From positions 744,001 through 808,000 of the forward strand of contig NZ_JACHVS010000002.1 in assembly GCF_014190875.1 (NCBI RefSeq): 64,000 nucleotides of DNA, in the 5' to 3' direction. A program made the position numbers and the translations under genes. The stretch comes from Paeniglutamicibacter cryotolerans (GTDB taxonomy: Bacteria; Actinomycetota; Actinomycetes; Actinomycetales; Micrococcaceae). Positions 10,816 through 19,348 of the stretch are shown here, in pieces (position 1 is the first letter of the stretch; each line of letters opens with the position of its first letter). The notes beneath the pieces are model-generated. The model had not been told where the DNA came from, searched no databases, and was given only the letters and a program-made list of their open reading frames with translations.

Positions 10816-11418
10816 ATGATCGTAATCACCATCGACCAACGAAAATCCAGATCCCGGCCCGACTACGTGGACCCGCTGGTGCACCAACTGAACCACTCCT
10901 GGGAAATGCTCCGAGCCTTCGAGCGCACGGCGGGCGATGAACTCCAAGGGGTCATGAGCGATGGTGAGGCCGCAGTACGTCTAGCGATGGATGTGGTGGC
11001 CACCGGGCTGTGGAGCATCGGCATCGGTGTCGGTTCCGTGGTGCACCCGCTTCCGCAGCAGACTCGAGCCGGACAGGGTCCGGCGTTCGAAGCGGCACGC
11101 GACGCGGTGGAACGGGCAAAGTCATCGCCAGGGTGGATTGCCGTCAGCGGAGTCACGGGGGAGGCTGAGCGGATCCAGGCGGAACTCCAACTCGCCGCCG
11201 AGCTGGTGCGCAGGCGGACCCGGCCGGCAACCGAAGCCGGAATGTTGATCGACGCCGGCCTGACGCAGAAGGAGGCGGCCGCACGTCTGGGGGTATCCCA
11301 GCAAGCTGTATCGGCCCGCCTGAATGCCGCGCTGTGGTCTCCGACGGCCAATGTGATCAGGCACGCCGGCCTTGCACTGGCCGAAGTGTCGGCGCACTTT
11401 GATGTGATGGAACCATGA
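10816..11418 (+). CDS. SatD-family protein with C-terminal helix-turn-helix
   Basis: A 200-residue protein. The N-terminal 120 residues (MIVITIDQRKSR, AGDELQGVMSD, WSIGIGVGSVV, AAR-AVERAK) resemble SatD, a family named from a streptococcal stress operon and often encoded beside a small membrane protein. The C-terminal 50 residues hold a clear sigma-70 region-4-like helix-turn-helix (AGLTQKEAAARLGVSQQAVSARL). The fold suggests a nucleotide-cyclase-like or ferredoxin-like sensor coupled to DNA binding; this is inference. It is co-transcribed with the next gene through an ATGA overlap. Two palindromes lie just upstream, so autoregulation is plausible. Confidence 0.75.
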   Translation: MIVITIDQRKSRSRPDYVDPLVHQLNHSWEMLRAFERTAGDELQGVMSDGEAAVRLAMDVVATGLWSIGIGVGSVVHPLPQQTRAGQGPAFEAARDAVERAKSSPGWIAVSGVTGEAERIQAELQLAAELVRRRTRPATEAGMLIDAGLTQKEAAARLGVSQQAVSARLNAALWSPTANVIRHAGLALAEVSAHFDVMEP

Positions 11419-11960
11419 GCATATGGGCCATGGTGTTCCTCTGCCTCTCGGCGGCCGCCGGGTTACCCCAGTACTACCTGCGGCCGTCGGCGGGGCGCAG
11501 GGGGTGGCTTTATGCCGGCGGCGGGTTCCAGCTAGGATTCCTGGGCCTGTCGGCTCTGCTGGCGGCCATCGTGCACGCCAACGGGATGCAGGTTCCGCAC
11601 CCTGCTGTGGTTACGGTGTTCTCGGTAGCCGCAGCCATGCTCGGCGGGGGGCCAGTCACCAAAATGGTCCTGTCTCTCTCCGAGCATTCAACTGCCGACG
11701 GGGATCAGCCCACGGAACCGGATATCCAGGGGCCGGTGCTACGCGGCGGCACCTGGATCGGCCTGCTTGAACGACTGGCCATCGCTGCCACCCTATGGGC
11801 CGGATGGCCCGAGGGCCTTGCAGTAGTGCTGGCCGTGAAGGGCCTCGGGCGGTACTCGGAACTCAACAAGGACGGCGCCGCAGAGCGCTTTATCTTGGGC
11901 ACCTTTGCAAGTGTCATCTGGGCCTGCGCCGCCGTCGGCATCGGGTACCTGCTCACCTAG
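11415..11960 (+). CDS. SatD-associated membrane protein
   Basis: A 181-residue protein with about five membrane helices: one at the extreme N-terminus (MVFLCLSAAAGLPQYYL), two in the middle (LGFLGLSALLAAIVHA; VVTVFSVAAAMLGGG) and two at the C-terminus. The C-terminal block RGGTWIGLLERLAIAATLWA and AVKGLGRYSEL is the most characteristic part and recurs in SatD partner proteins. Its ATG overlaps the SatD-like stop, so the two are translated together. A soluble central loop of about 25 acidic residues separates the halves. Function is unknown; a membrane sensor or effector working with the DNA-binding partner is a reasonable guess. Confidence 0.75.
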   Translation: MSIWAMVFLCLSAAAGLPQYYLRPSAGRRGWLYAGGGFQLGFLGLSALLAAIVHANGMQVPHPAVVTVFSVAAAMLGGGPVTKMVLSLSEHSTADGDQPTEPDIQGPVLRGGTWIGLLERLAIAATLWAGWPEGLAVVLAVKGLGRYSELNKDGAAERFILGTFASVIWACAAVGIGYLLT

Positions 11961-11970
11961 GACAGTACGG

Positions 11971-12549
11971 CTACCAGATGCCGGGCAGTAGGCGTTTTGT
12001 CCGGGTCCTGTAGTCCAGGTAGGGCTGGCCCATGACACCGGAAAGCTCGGCCTCCTCGACCGCGATGCGTCGGATCAGGGTAACCGCCGGTAGTGCCAGC
12101 AGCAATGCGACGGAGATCCAATTCCCCAGCACGATGCCATAGCCGGTCGTGAGTAACAGCAGCCCCGTATAGGAGGGGTGGCGGATCAGCCGATAGGGCC
12201 CTCGGTCGACTACCACCTGGTCAGCATCGACTTCAACTGTCAGCCTGAACGAACGCCCCAGCACCAGCACCGCCCAACAGCGCAGGCCCAGGCCGAGCAA
12301 CATGAGCGTAAGACCCACTGCCGCGTGCCAGCCTCCCAGCGTCCAGCTCCTGGAATCCCGAAGCAGGAACTTGAATCCCAAAGCCCCGCCGAAGGCCAAG
12401 GCGAAGAACAGCCCGATCAGGCTTCGGGTTCCTCTGTCCCGAGAGGATCCTCCCCTTCCGCGGGACATATCCCGGATCCTCAAGCCGAATTCCAGCGCTA
12501 TCCACGCCCACAACGTCAGCACCACAAGTGACCCACCCACGCTGGACAC
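11971..12549 (-). CDS. Isoprenylcysteine carboxyl methyltransferase-family membrane protein
   Basis: Membrane methyltransferase-like protein. Four or five helices precede the C-terminal ICMT/PEMT signature DRGPYRLIRHPSYTG...LL and the conserved VEEAEL and YLDYRTRTKRLLPGIW end, which in eukaryotic ICMT bind S-adenosylmethionine. Bacteria have no CaaX proteins, so the substrate is unknown; lipids or quinones have been suggested for relatives. The frame extends to 12675, but the GTG at 12549 has GAGGG five bases upstream and gives a normal 192 residues. It is convergent with the SatD-partner gene, with only 10 bases between stops. Confidence 0.85.
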   Translation of the reverse strand: MSSVGGSLVVLTLWAWIALEFGLRIRDMSRGRGGSSRDRGTRSLIGLFFALAFGGALGFKFLLRDSRSWTLGGWHAAVGLTLMLLGLGLRCWAVLVLGRSFRLTVEVDADQVVVDRGPYRLIRHPSYTGLLLLTTGYGIVLGNWISVALLLALPAVTLIRRIAVEEAELSGVMGQPYLDYRTRTKRLLPGIW

Positions 12550-12684
12550 GCTAGCCCTCGATGTTGTGTCTGAGCTAGGCGTCCGCTGAACGCTCTCCGT
12601 AGGCCGACCGAAAACACTGGCGGCACCGGCCTGGAGGCACGCCGTTGGCTTTCGACATGCTGCGGTGCGGGGCATTGCGGTCCG

Positions 12685-13554
12685 TCAAACCGCTGGCAAT
12701 GAATGCTGAGAGGCGGCTGCCGTGGCATCCAGATCTGCAAGGCCCAGGGGGATTGCCGGGGAATCCGGCAGTGGGAAGCTGGAGGAAACAGCCATCGACC
12801 GCTCAACGTGCAGGAGCTCCCCGGGCAAGAGCAGTCTCCACCCGGGATCCTCATTCATCTTCTCGGTGGCGATGATGACAGCCCGGCCGTTGGCCAGGAC
12901 CGGGACATGGGCCCGAATCCTGGAGCTGCGCACATGTGGTGAACCATGATGGCCATCAGGTTTCTCCAGCACATATAGTTCATGAGTTTCCGGATAACGC
13001 AGCACCCACAGGTCGGTGGGGGAGGCGAGGATCAGATTCAGGCTGTAGACCGGCCTGGTTGCGGCGATCCAGGTCAGCGCGGCGGTCATTCCCGTCTCCA
13101 CGTCGCCGCCGGCTTGGCGGATTTCGGCGGTGATTAACGCGAAGATCCGTTCGCTATCGGTCTGGCCGAGCACCAATCCGCTTCCGCCACGCAGTTCGAT
13201 CCGGTCATCGAGCTCCCCCAGCCCGTGGACTACACCGTTGTGGGCGAAGAGCCGGCCATCCTGCTCAAAGGGGTGGGTGTTCTCCACGGTGTGGCCACCC
13301 GTGCTGGCGTAGCGCACGTGGGCAAGGAACGTCGTGCCTTCCAGGTGTTTGGCCTCGTAGGCAAACGTACTGTCATGCAAGGCCGAGAGGGGCTCCTTGC
13401 TGATGACGGGGACGCCGGCGACGGTGAACGTTCCTATTCCCGCCCCATCGGGTTCGTAGCGGCTTTGCTTGACCAGGCTATCGGGTGCCTGCAACAGCCA
13501 GAACGAGGCCTTGGTCGGCTCTGGTCCGGCATGCATTCCAAAGAGCCTGCACAT
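12685..13554 (-). CDS. Class II glutamine amidotransferase
   Basis: A 289-residue N-terminal-nucleophile hydrolase. The product starts MCRLFGMHAG, with Cys2 as nucleophile after removal of Met; a GAGGGG ribosome-binding site lies at the right distance, so the 22 extra upstream residues of the open frame are rejected. Further family motifs are PDGAGIG, ARVRYASTGG-like HVRYASTGGHTVENTHPF and FAHNGVVHGL. There is no synthetase domain, so it belongs to the YafJ/EgtC-like group that hydrolyses gamma-glutamyl amides. No ergothioneine genes are nearby, so the substrate is unknown. It lies alone, 135 bases upstream of the ICMT-like gene. Confidence 0.88.
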   Translation of the reverse strand: MCRLFGMHAGPEPTKASFWLLQAPDSLVKQSRYEPDGAGIGTFTVAGVPVISKEPLSALHDSTFAYEAKHLEGTTFLAHVRYASTGGHTVENTHPFEQDGRLFAHNGVVHGLGELDDRIELRGGSGLVLGQTDSERIFALITAEIRQAGGDVETGMTAALTWIAATRPVYSLNLILASPTDLWVLRYPETHELYVLEKPDGHHGSPHVRSSRIRAHVPVLANGRAVIIATEKMNEDPGWRLLLPGELLHVERSMAVSSSFPLPDSPAIPLGLADLDATAAASQHSLPAV

Positions 13555-13715
13555 TGATCCCCCTCGAAGTTGTTGCCACGGGGTTCGATTCGTTAAGTCC
13601 GTCGGGTCCCGGTGATCCAACCCTGTCGCGTTACTGGGGAGGAATCAAGCCCCGGATGTAGGCAATCACAGGCAAATCCGCATATCCCACCGGAGTAGCA
13701 AGGTCCTGTGGCGGC

Positions 13716-13980
13716 TTAGCGGCCGTTGACACGTTGGGAAACCCGAGCCGCGAGTTGGGCCTCGTGGGGGAGCAGGCTCAGTTCAACGGCATCGATGGCG
13801 ATTCCAGCACGCGCCAGGATCTCGGCACGGTAGTTCCAGTGCCCCGTGCTGCATCTTCGTAGGTTGCGTCGCCATATGGTTCGTCCGGACCGACCACGGT
13901 GCGGCTGGTCTCCACGATGTCCTGAATGATGGTCTGAGACCAGGTCCCGGAGGAACCCCCGCCGCGGTCATCGAGCAGGA
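13716..13980 (-). pseudogene. C-terminal remnant of an unrecognised gene, frameshifted
   Basis: Two minus-strand frames that together read as a plausible protein end: LLDDRGGGSSGTWSQTIIQD, then ETSRTVVGPDEPYGDATYED in one frame, and after a shift near 13840, NYRAEILARAGIAIDAVELS and AARVSQRVNGR with the stop at 13716-13718. The upstream part of the gene is missing: the remnant ends exactly where the transporter remnant on the other strand begins. I do not recognise the family. Confidence 0.5.
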
Positions 13981-14718
13981 CTAGTCGCAGCGCTCAGTTT
14001 CGTATGGCTGCTCCTGCTGCCGGTGGATTTCGAGTATTGGAGCTTTGCGCTTGCCCTGCTGCTCAACGGCATAGGGATGGGCCTCTTCGCCGCGCCGAAC
14101 CGCGCGGGCATCATGAACAGCCTGCCACCGAACCGGCGGGGTGTCGGTGGTGGCATGAGTACCACCTTCCAGAACTCCGCCATGGTCCTGTCCATCGGCG
14201 TCTTCTTTTCCCTGATGATCACCGGACTGGCCCGGACCTTGCCGGCCACGTTAGCCTCGGGCCTCACCGCGCACGGGGTCAGTGCTCTCGATGCGGAGCG
14301 GGTGGCCGGCCTGCCACCGGTATCGGTGTTATTTGCGTCCCTACTTGGTTACAACCCGGTGCAAACGCTTCTGGGACCCGTCGCCCTGGCCAAGCTTCCG
14401 ACCGCTGATGCCCAATACCTCACAGGCCGCGGATTCTTCCCGACGCTCATCTCGGGCCCCTTCGCAGACGGGCTGGCCGTAGCCTTCGACTTTGCGATCA
14501 TTGCCTGTCTTGTCGCAGCCGTAGCCTCGGCGCTGCGTGGGGGGAAATATGCCTATGGCGATGAGGCCACCGTGCCGGCAAGTCCTGGCCCCTCGTTAGC
14601 GGGAACCGTGCCCTCTGATCAGGTCAAGGAAGCCCCGCGATCTGCCACCCCGGGAAGCCGCCAGCGCCCGACCTCGAATGACGGACCCACTTCCGAAATG
14701 GGCGATTCCGCACGATGA
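13978..14718 (+). pseudogene. Truncated MFS drug transporter (DHA2 family), C-terminal half
   Basis: The frame is open from 13930, but transporter sequence starts at about 13978 (GLVAALSFVWLLLLPVDFEY) with no start codon of its own. The following GIGMGLFAAPNRAGIMNSLP, then the Gly-rich NRRGVGGGMSTTFQNSAMVL block and the last helices match the C-terminal half of 14-helix proton-driven multidrug exporters such as EmrB/QacA. About 250 residues, including the proton-relay N-terminal helices, are missing. It abuts the remnant on the opposite strand, which suggests a deletion or rearrangement joint rather than point decay. The C-terminal tail of about 60 polar residues ends at 14718. Not expected to be functional. 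Confidence 0.8.
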
Positions 14719-15194
14719 CAGAGAACTGCCCTCGCACCCTGCCGGCGCGACCACCCACTATCGACCCGGTGTCTCATCTACCTAGGCCAGCGGACTGTGG
14801 GGACGGCGAAGTTGATGTCGTTCAGTGCGATCGCGTGCATGCCCGTCCTGGTCGCAATAACACTCGAATTCCGGGCCGATGTGGAAAGGGGATGAAATTA
14901 TCCAAGTGATCCATGGAAGAGATTCACGGGACGCCCTCGCGCCGGTAAATTCGAGACAGTAATGCGCATCGGTCGAATATCTGCTTCCGGCCGGGCACGC
15001 ACAGGCTTCGGACGTGAATAAAATTGCCGCTAGCATCTACCTGAATGGAACGTGTTGGAGCAGCCAAGGCGACGATTGCCCACAACCTGGGCAGCGTACT
15101 AGGCGGCCCTGCCTTCAGCAGGTAAAACGGGGGAGGGGGCACGTAACGAAGCGGGCGGTCCGCACAGGCGACGCCGAGAATGGCAGCTATGCGC
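14719..15194. other. Gene-free stretch
   Basis: No supported gene on either strand; short frames lack ribosome-binding sites and recognisable sequence. It separates the transporter remnant from the arsenic cassette. Confidence 0.5.
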
Positions 15195-15578
15195 CTACTT
15201 CGTGACCAGCGTTGCGGCAAGGCTGTCCAATGCTCCCGGGACCAGTGAGTAGTAGGCCCAAACCCCCCGCTTTTCGCGGTTGAGCAGTCCCGCTTCCACC
15301 AGGATTTTCAGGTGGTGTGAAACCGTGGGCTGGCCCAGGCTTAGCGGCTCGGACAGGTCGCACACGCAGGTTTCCGCTGTGGGGCTGGACGAGACGATGG
15401 ACAGGATTCGCAAGCGGTTGGGATCGGCCAGAGCCTTGAAACGGGCGGCTAGGGCTTCGGCCTCCCCAGCGAGCAGCGGGACCTGCCCCTGGAAGGGAAT
15501 GCAGCACGGGGTATTCGTGTATCTGGCCGAAACCGCGAGATTCTTCTCGTTGGTTTCCGTGGCCACAGGTATAGGCAT
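15195..15578 (-). CDS. arsR: ArsR-family arsenite-responsive repressor
   Basis: Winged-helix repressor of 127 residues (start ATG at 15578; a 50-residue upstream extension of the frame is over the promoter and rejected). The body ARFKALADPNRLRILSIV, QPTVSHHLKILVEAGLL and GVWAYYSLV is standard ArsR. Metalloid-binding cysteines are visible as Cys71 and Cys73 in the CVCDL motif at the recognition-helix side, plus a Cys25-Cys26 pair near the N-terminus, the arrangement of actinobacterial ArsR of the Corynebacterium type. It is divergent from acr3, with a palindromic operator between, so it likely represses both directions until As(III) binds. Confidence 0.93.
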   Translation of the reverse strand: MPIPVATETNEKNLAVSARYTNTPCCIPFQGQVPLLAGEAEALAARFKALADPNRLRILSIVSSSPTAETCVCDLSEPLSLGQPTVSHHLKILVEAGLLNREKRGVWAYYSLVPGALDSLAATLVTK

Positions 15579-15650
15579 GTGCCCGCGCTCGCTTTCATTC
15601 GACTCCCGACGGGAGATTGACAATCGTCGATATCTGCAAGGATACTCGTT

Positions 15651-15670
15651 ACATCGAGGTTCGTCGATGT
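15651..15670. promoter_or_regulatory. Probable ArsR operator
   Basis: ACATCGA (15651-15657) and TCGATGT (15664-15670) form a perfect inverted repeat with a six-base spacer, 22 bases before the acr3 start. A related half-site, TCGTCGATAT, lies at 15625-15634 on the arsR side. Both are in the arsR/acr3 divergent promoter region. Confidence 0.7.
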
Positions 15671-15692
15671 CTAATTTTGGAGAGAATTTACC

Positions 15693-16784
15693 GTGACGCC
15701 CACCGCCAACCCCGCAGACACCGGACACATCACCTCCAAGCTATCCACGCTTGATCGCTTCCTTCTTGTCTGGATCCTGGCGGCCATGGCCCTGGGCCTC
15801 GGGTTAGGGCGCCTCATCCCCGGACTCGGCCAGGCGCTGGATTCCCTCAAGGTCGCTGGAGTCTCCCTGCCCATCGCACTGGGCCTGCTGGTCATGATGT
15901 ACCCGGTACTGGCAAAGGTCCGCTACAACGAAACCGGACGTGTTATCAGGGACAGGAAATTGATGATCACCTCCCTGATCATCAATTGGCTCTTGGCCCC
16001 CGCATTCATGTTCGCCCTGGCCTGGATTTTCCTTCCGGACCTACCCGAGTATCGGACCGGATTGATCATCGTGGGCCTGGCCCGCTGTATCGCAATGGTT
16101 CTCATCTGGAACGATTTGGCCTGCGGTGATGGAGAAGCCGCGGCCGTACTGGTAGCCCTCAACTCGGTTTTCCAAGTAGTAGCCTTCGGGCTGCTCGGAT
16201 GGTTTTACCTCCAGGTACTTCCCGGCTGGCTCGGTCTACCGACCACCAGCGCCGAATTCACCATCTGGTCCATCACCCTCTCGGTCCTGGTATTTCTCGG
16301 TATCCCGCTGATCGCCGGGTTCCTCACCCGAAGCCTTGGCGAAAAGGCCAAGGGGCGCGACTGGTACGAGGGCACGTTCCTGCCGAAGCTTGGCCCATGG
16401 GCGCTCTACGGATTGCTGTTCACCATCGTGATCCTCTTTGCGCTGCAGGGCGACGCCATTATCGCCAAGCCGCTGGACGTCGCACGCATCGCACTTCCAC
16501 TGTTAGCCTATTTCACCGTGGTCTTCAGCGCTTCAATGCTCATCGGCCTGTCCTTCGGCATGGGATACCCACGCACCACCACCCTCGCGTTCACCGCCGC
16601 AGGGAACAACTTCGAACTGGCCATCGCGGTGGCCATCGCGACCTTCGGCGTTACCAGCGGCCAAGCCCTGGCCGGCGTCGTCGGCCCACTCATCGAGGTT
16701 CCCGTTCTCGTGGCCTTGGTCTATGTATCGCTTTGGTCTCGCAAATTCTTCAGTAACGCCACCACGCAGAAGGTCACATCATGA
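15693..16784 (+). CDS. acr3: Arsenite efflux transporter Acr3
   Basis: A 363-residue, ten-helix arsenite exporter of the Acr3/BART superfamily, which expels As(OH)3 across the membrane using the proton-motive force. The hallmark ARCIAMVLIWNDLACGDGEA motif is intact, with Cys132 and Cys144 in it, as are KVRYNETGRV near residue 76 and the PRTTTLAFTAAGNNFELAIA block of the second half. GGAGAG precedes the GTG start. The stop overlaps the ATG of arsC by four bases, so the two are translationally coupled. Control is by ArsR. Confidence 0.95.
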   Translation: MTPTANPADTGHITSKLSTLDRFLLVWILAAMALGLGLGRLIPGLGQALDSLKVAGVSLPIALGLLVMMYPVLAKVRYNETGRVIRDRKLMITSLIINWLLAPAFMFALAWIFLPDLPEYRTGLIIVGLARCIAMVLIWNDLACGDGEAAAVLVALNSVFQVVAFGLLGWFYLQVLPGWLGLPTTSAEFTIWSITLSVLVFLGIPLIAGFLTRSLGEKAKGRDWYEGTFLPKLGPWALYGLLFTIVILFALQGDAIIAKPLDVARIALPLLAYFTVVFSASMLIGLSFGMGYPRTTTLAFTAAGNNFELAIAVAIATFGVTSGQALAGVVGPLIEVPVLVALVYVSLWSRKFFSNATTQKVTS

Positions 16785-17215
16785 ACACCACGGCTCCTGA
16801 ACCCTCAACACCAAAGCCCTCGGTCCTGTTTGTCTGCGTCCACAACTCCGGACGCTCCCAAATGGCTGCTGCCTTCCTGAATAGCCTCTCGGCCGGACGG
16901 ATCGAAGTTCGCTCCGCAGGCTCGGCCCCGGCAGACACCGTGAACCCCTCCGCCGTCGACGCGATGAACGAGGTGGGCATCTACATATCCACAGTGTCCC
17001 CCAAGCTCTTGACCACCGAGGCGGTCAAGGGATCCGATGTGGTGATCACCATGGGCTGCGGGGATACCTGCCCGATCTTCCCGGGTAAACGCTACGAGGA
17101 CTGGAAGCTCGATGACCCCGCGGGTCAATGCGTGGGTGCGGTGCGCCCGATCCGGGATGAAATCCGTTCACGCATTGAAGCTCTGGTGGCCGAACTGCTT
17201 CCCGCCACCAGCTGA
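16781..17215 (+). CDS. arsC: Arsenate reductase, low-molecular-weight phosphatase fold
   Basis: Reduces arsenate to arsenite, the substrate of Acr3. The 144-residue protein has the P-loop CVHNSGRSQM with nucleophilic Cys19, the second-shell cysteines in MGCGDTCPIF (Cys93 and Cys97), and the conserved YEDWKLDDPAG with its general-acid Asp. The GCGDTCP block is shared by thioredoxin- and mycothiol-linked ArsC; in actinobacteria a mycothiol-dependent mechanism is common, but I cannot decide between them from sequence alone. The start is coupled to acr3 through an ATGA overlap. Confidence 0.93.
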   Translation: MNTTAPEPSTPKPSVLFVCVHNSGRSQMAAAFLNSLSAGRIEVRSAGSAPADTVNPSAVDAMNEVGIYISTVSPKLLTTEAVKGSDVVITMGCGDTCPIFPGKRYEDWKLDDPAGQCVGAVRPIRDEIRSRIEALVAELLPATS

Positions 17216-17224
17216 CACGCCCTC

Positions 17225-18648
17225 ATGGCCCGGAAGCTTGAAGGCCATGAACCAGGGCTCCCTGTAGTCATCATCGGCGCAAGGCCCATTGGCCGGGCAG
17301 TCGCGGCACATCTGATCGAACGCAACCAAAGAGGTCCGCGTCCTCGAGGCTGTACCGAGCGCCGGTGCCGCCATGGCTGAGTGGTGGCACATCAGGCTCT
17401 TTTCTACCTGGCGCCACAATATTGACGCCGCCGCCTGCAGCCTCCTGAAAACCGACTGGGAACCATGCAGGCCATTGGCAAGCACGAGGCGGGGAAAACC
17501 GACTGCCCTCCGGCGCTGAAATACTCACCGAATGCCTGGAACCACTGGCCAACGATCCGGAACTGGCATCCAAGAGCAGTTTCGGCCATTGCGTCACCTT
17601 CATCACGCTCATCCAAGCCGATGGCAAGGGCATTGACAAAACCCGGTCTCCCGACCGCGCGGATGTGCTCTTCCAGATGCGGGCCAGCACATGCAAGGGA
17701 ACCGTGGAAGGACTGACTCGGGCTAAAATCGACGCATCGATAACCTGGAACACACTCAACCCGGCTGGTCGTTCAAGCATCCAAGCCATCGGTGAAGCCG
17801 AAACCTCGGGGTTAATCACCTCGGCACTGCCGGACCCGCTCGGTGCGGACCGCGACCTTTTCGCCGGGAAAACCATTCTGGTGCTCGGCACAGGCCACTC
17901 GGCCCCGCTACCCTGATCAGCCTCGGACGGCTGCACCGTCAGCATCCTGCGGGGTTTGCGCGGAACAGCAAACCCCGAGCGACTCTACGGCGGCATGTTA
18001 ACAGCGGAGCTGCCAGCCCACAGCCAACTTGGCGCTGGCCTTCGCCGCTTCGTCGAAGACGGCGATATCGCCATGATCGAAAATGTCTCCTTGACGACGC
18101 TGCAGGCGGGGGAGCGGTTGACCGTGATCCTCGACGTTAAGCGCAGTCTCGTCGTTTCCTCGTGGTTCTGGCCACCGGATCCCGCGCTGACTTGAGTTCC
18201 CTCTCCGAGCTACGCCTCGATCTTAATCAGGCCCTCGAAGCAAAGCGCGCCCTCGGCCCTTTCATCGACCCCGAGTTCTACAGCTGCCGCACCGTGATCG
18301 CACACTGCGAACGCATTCTCGCGCTCACGGAACCCGACGTCTGCAATGTGGGCGGGAAGAGTCATGGCCGGGCCCGAACGTTCCTCGTGATCATCGGATA
18401 CGAACAGTCCAGCGCAATCGCCGCAGCCCTGGCTGGCGGCAGAGCGGCGGGGGTCCTGACAGGACGGGGGGGTGCCCGAGGCAGGCGTGTGCTCCACCGG
18501 TCTGGACGGTTCCTGCGACTTGCCCCGGCAGTCGACTTGGATTCCAACTGCCGAGCGCCCGGAGCCGAAGCCGCATCCTGCCGCGGAACACTGGAGCAGG
18601 TGCGCAGTGGCGTCACCACCGGAACCCTGCCTGGCCACGCCGAATTAG
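17225..18648 (+). pseudogene. Decayed FAD/NAD(P)-binding flavoprotein of the arsenic operon
   Basis: Fragments of one oxidoreductase, about 470 codons long, run in at least four changes of frame. The order is correct: LPVVIIGARPIGRAVAAHLI (N-terminal dinucleotide fold), EVRVLEAVPSAGAAMAEWWH, FSTWRHNIDAAA, a long segment ending ALPDPLGADRDLFAGKTILV and LGTGHSAP, then RLYGGMLTAELPAH, VLATGSRADLSSL, FIDPEFYSCRTV, TFLVIIGYEQ and VPEAGVCSTGLDGSCD. Proteins of this type often follow arsR-acr3-arsC in Arthrobacter relatives. Besides the frameshifts, the FAD-binding GxGxxG has become GARPIG, losing its second glycine. It begins nine bases after arsC. Its loss leaves the core arsenic cassette intact. 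Confidence 0.85.
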
Positions 18649-19348
18649 CAGGGGAGTAGCTCAACGACCTCTGTGCGGCGCTTAAAGCTTCCCCAAACCG
18701 GGACAGGATGAGCCGGCATGACGCAGCGGGTCAATGGGTGTCCCTATATCGAGAGGACCATCCTCTTCGGCGCCGCCTCCAGGGACTTCTACCAGCACCA
18801 TTCGTGGGCCGACGCGGAATTGATCGGTTTTCACGATGCGTTCAAGATCGTGGGTAAATTCCACGGCTGCCACCCGGGCATGCGTCCTGAGCGTGTTTTT
18901 GCGGGCCGATCCACCTTTTGGTCGCAATTTCATCTGATGTTCTGTTGGGTTCGAGTTGAACAATCTCCGGCCTGTCCTCATTGGCGCAGGTCAGGGAGAA
19001 GCGTCCGTTGAGAACGCTTAAGGCGTGCTTTTGGAATCATGACCCCAAGAGTCCGCGGCAGCGAACTTGCATCTCTTCGGCTTCCTGTCGCAGCTGCCGC
19101 AGCTCGATGATGAGCTTTTCTATTACCGCGTTGGATGAATGGTGCAGCCAACAACTAACCGAGAATCTAGCGTTCTCCACGGGCACGGACCGCTAGCAAG
19201 CAGTGCAGGCAATCACCGTCGTCGTTGCTGCCTGCCCCTGGATTTGGACATCGCATCCGGGATGTAAGGCTGGAGGTTGCTTGTGGCCAATTTTGTCCCG
19301 CCTAGGCATTCACGGTGACATCCCAGCGGATGGTGTCACCATGGGGAC
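18649..19348. other. Sparse stretch with two doubtful minus-strand reading frames
   Basis: No recognised gene. A minus-strand frame at 18682-18981 (99 codons; HARVAAVEFTHDLERIVKTD, RVGPRMVLVEVPGGG) has plausible codon use but no known relatives that I recall. A second one, 19049-19169, reads VIEKLIIELRQLRQEAEEMQ like a short coiled coil but lacks a ribosome-binding site. Either could be the end of a lost gene. Confidence 0.3.

Noticed and set aside
18640..18700. Bases resembling a tRNA 5' end, GGGGAGTAGCTCAACGA
   Set aside because: No matching acceptor, anticodon stem or T-arm follows.
18718..19011. Plus-strand frame opposite the doubtful minus-strand frame
   Set aside because: No ribosome-binding site; composition poorer than the minus-strand reading, and neither is convincing.
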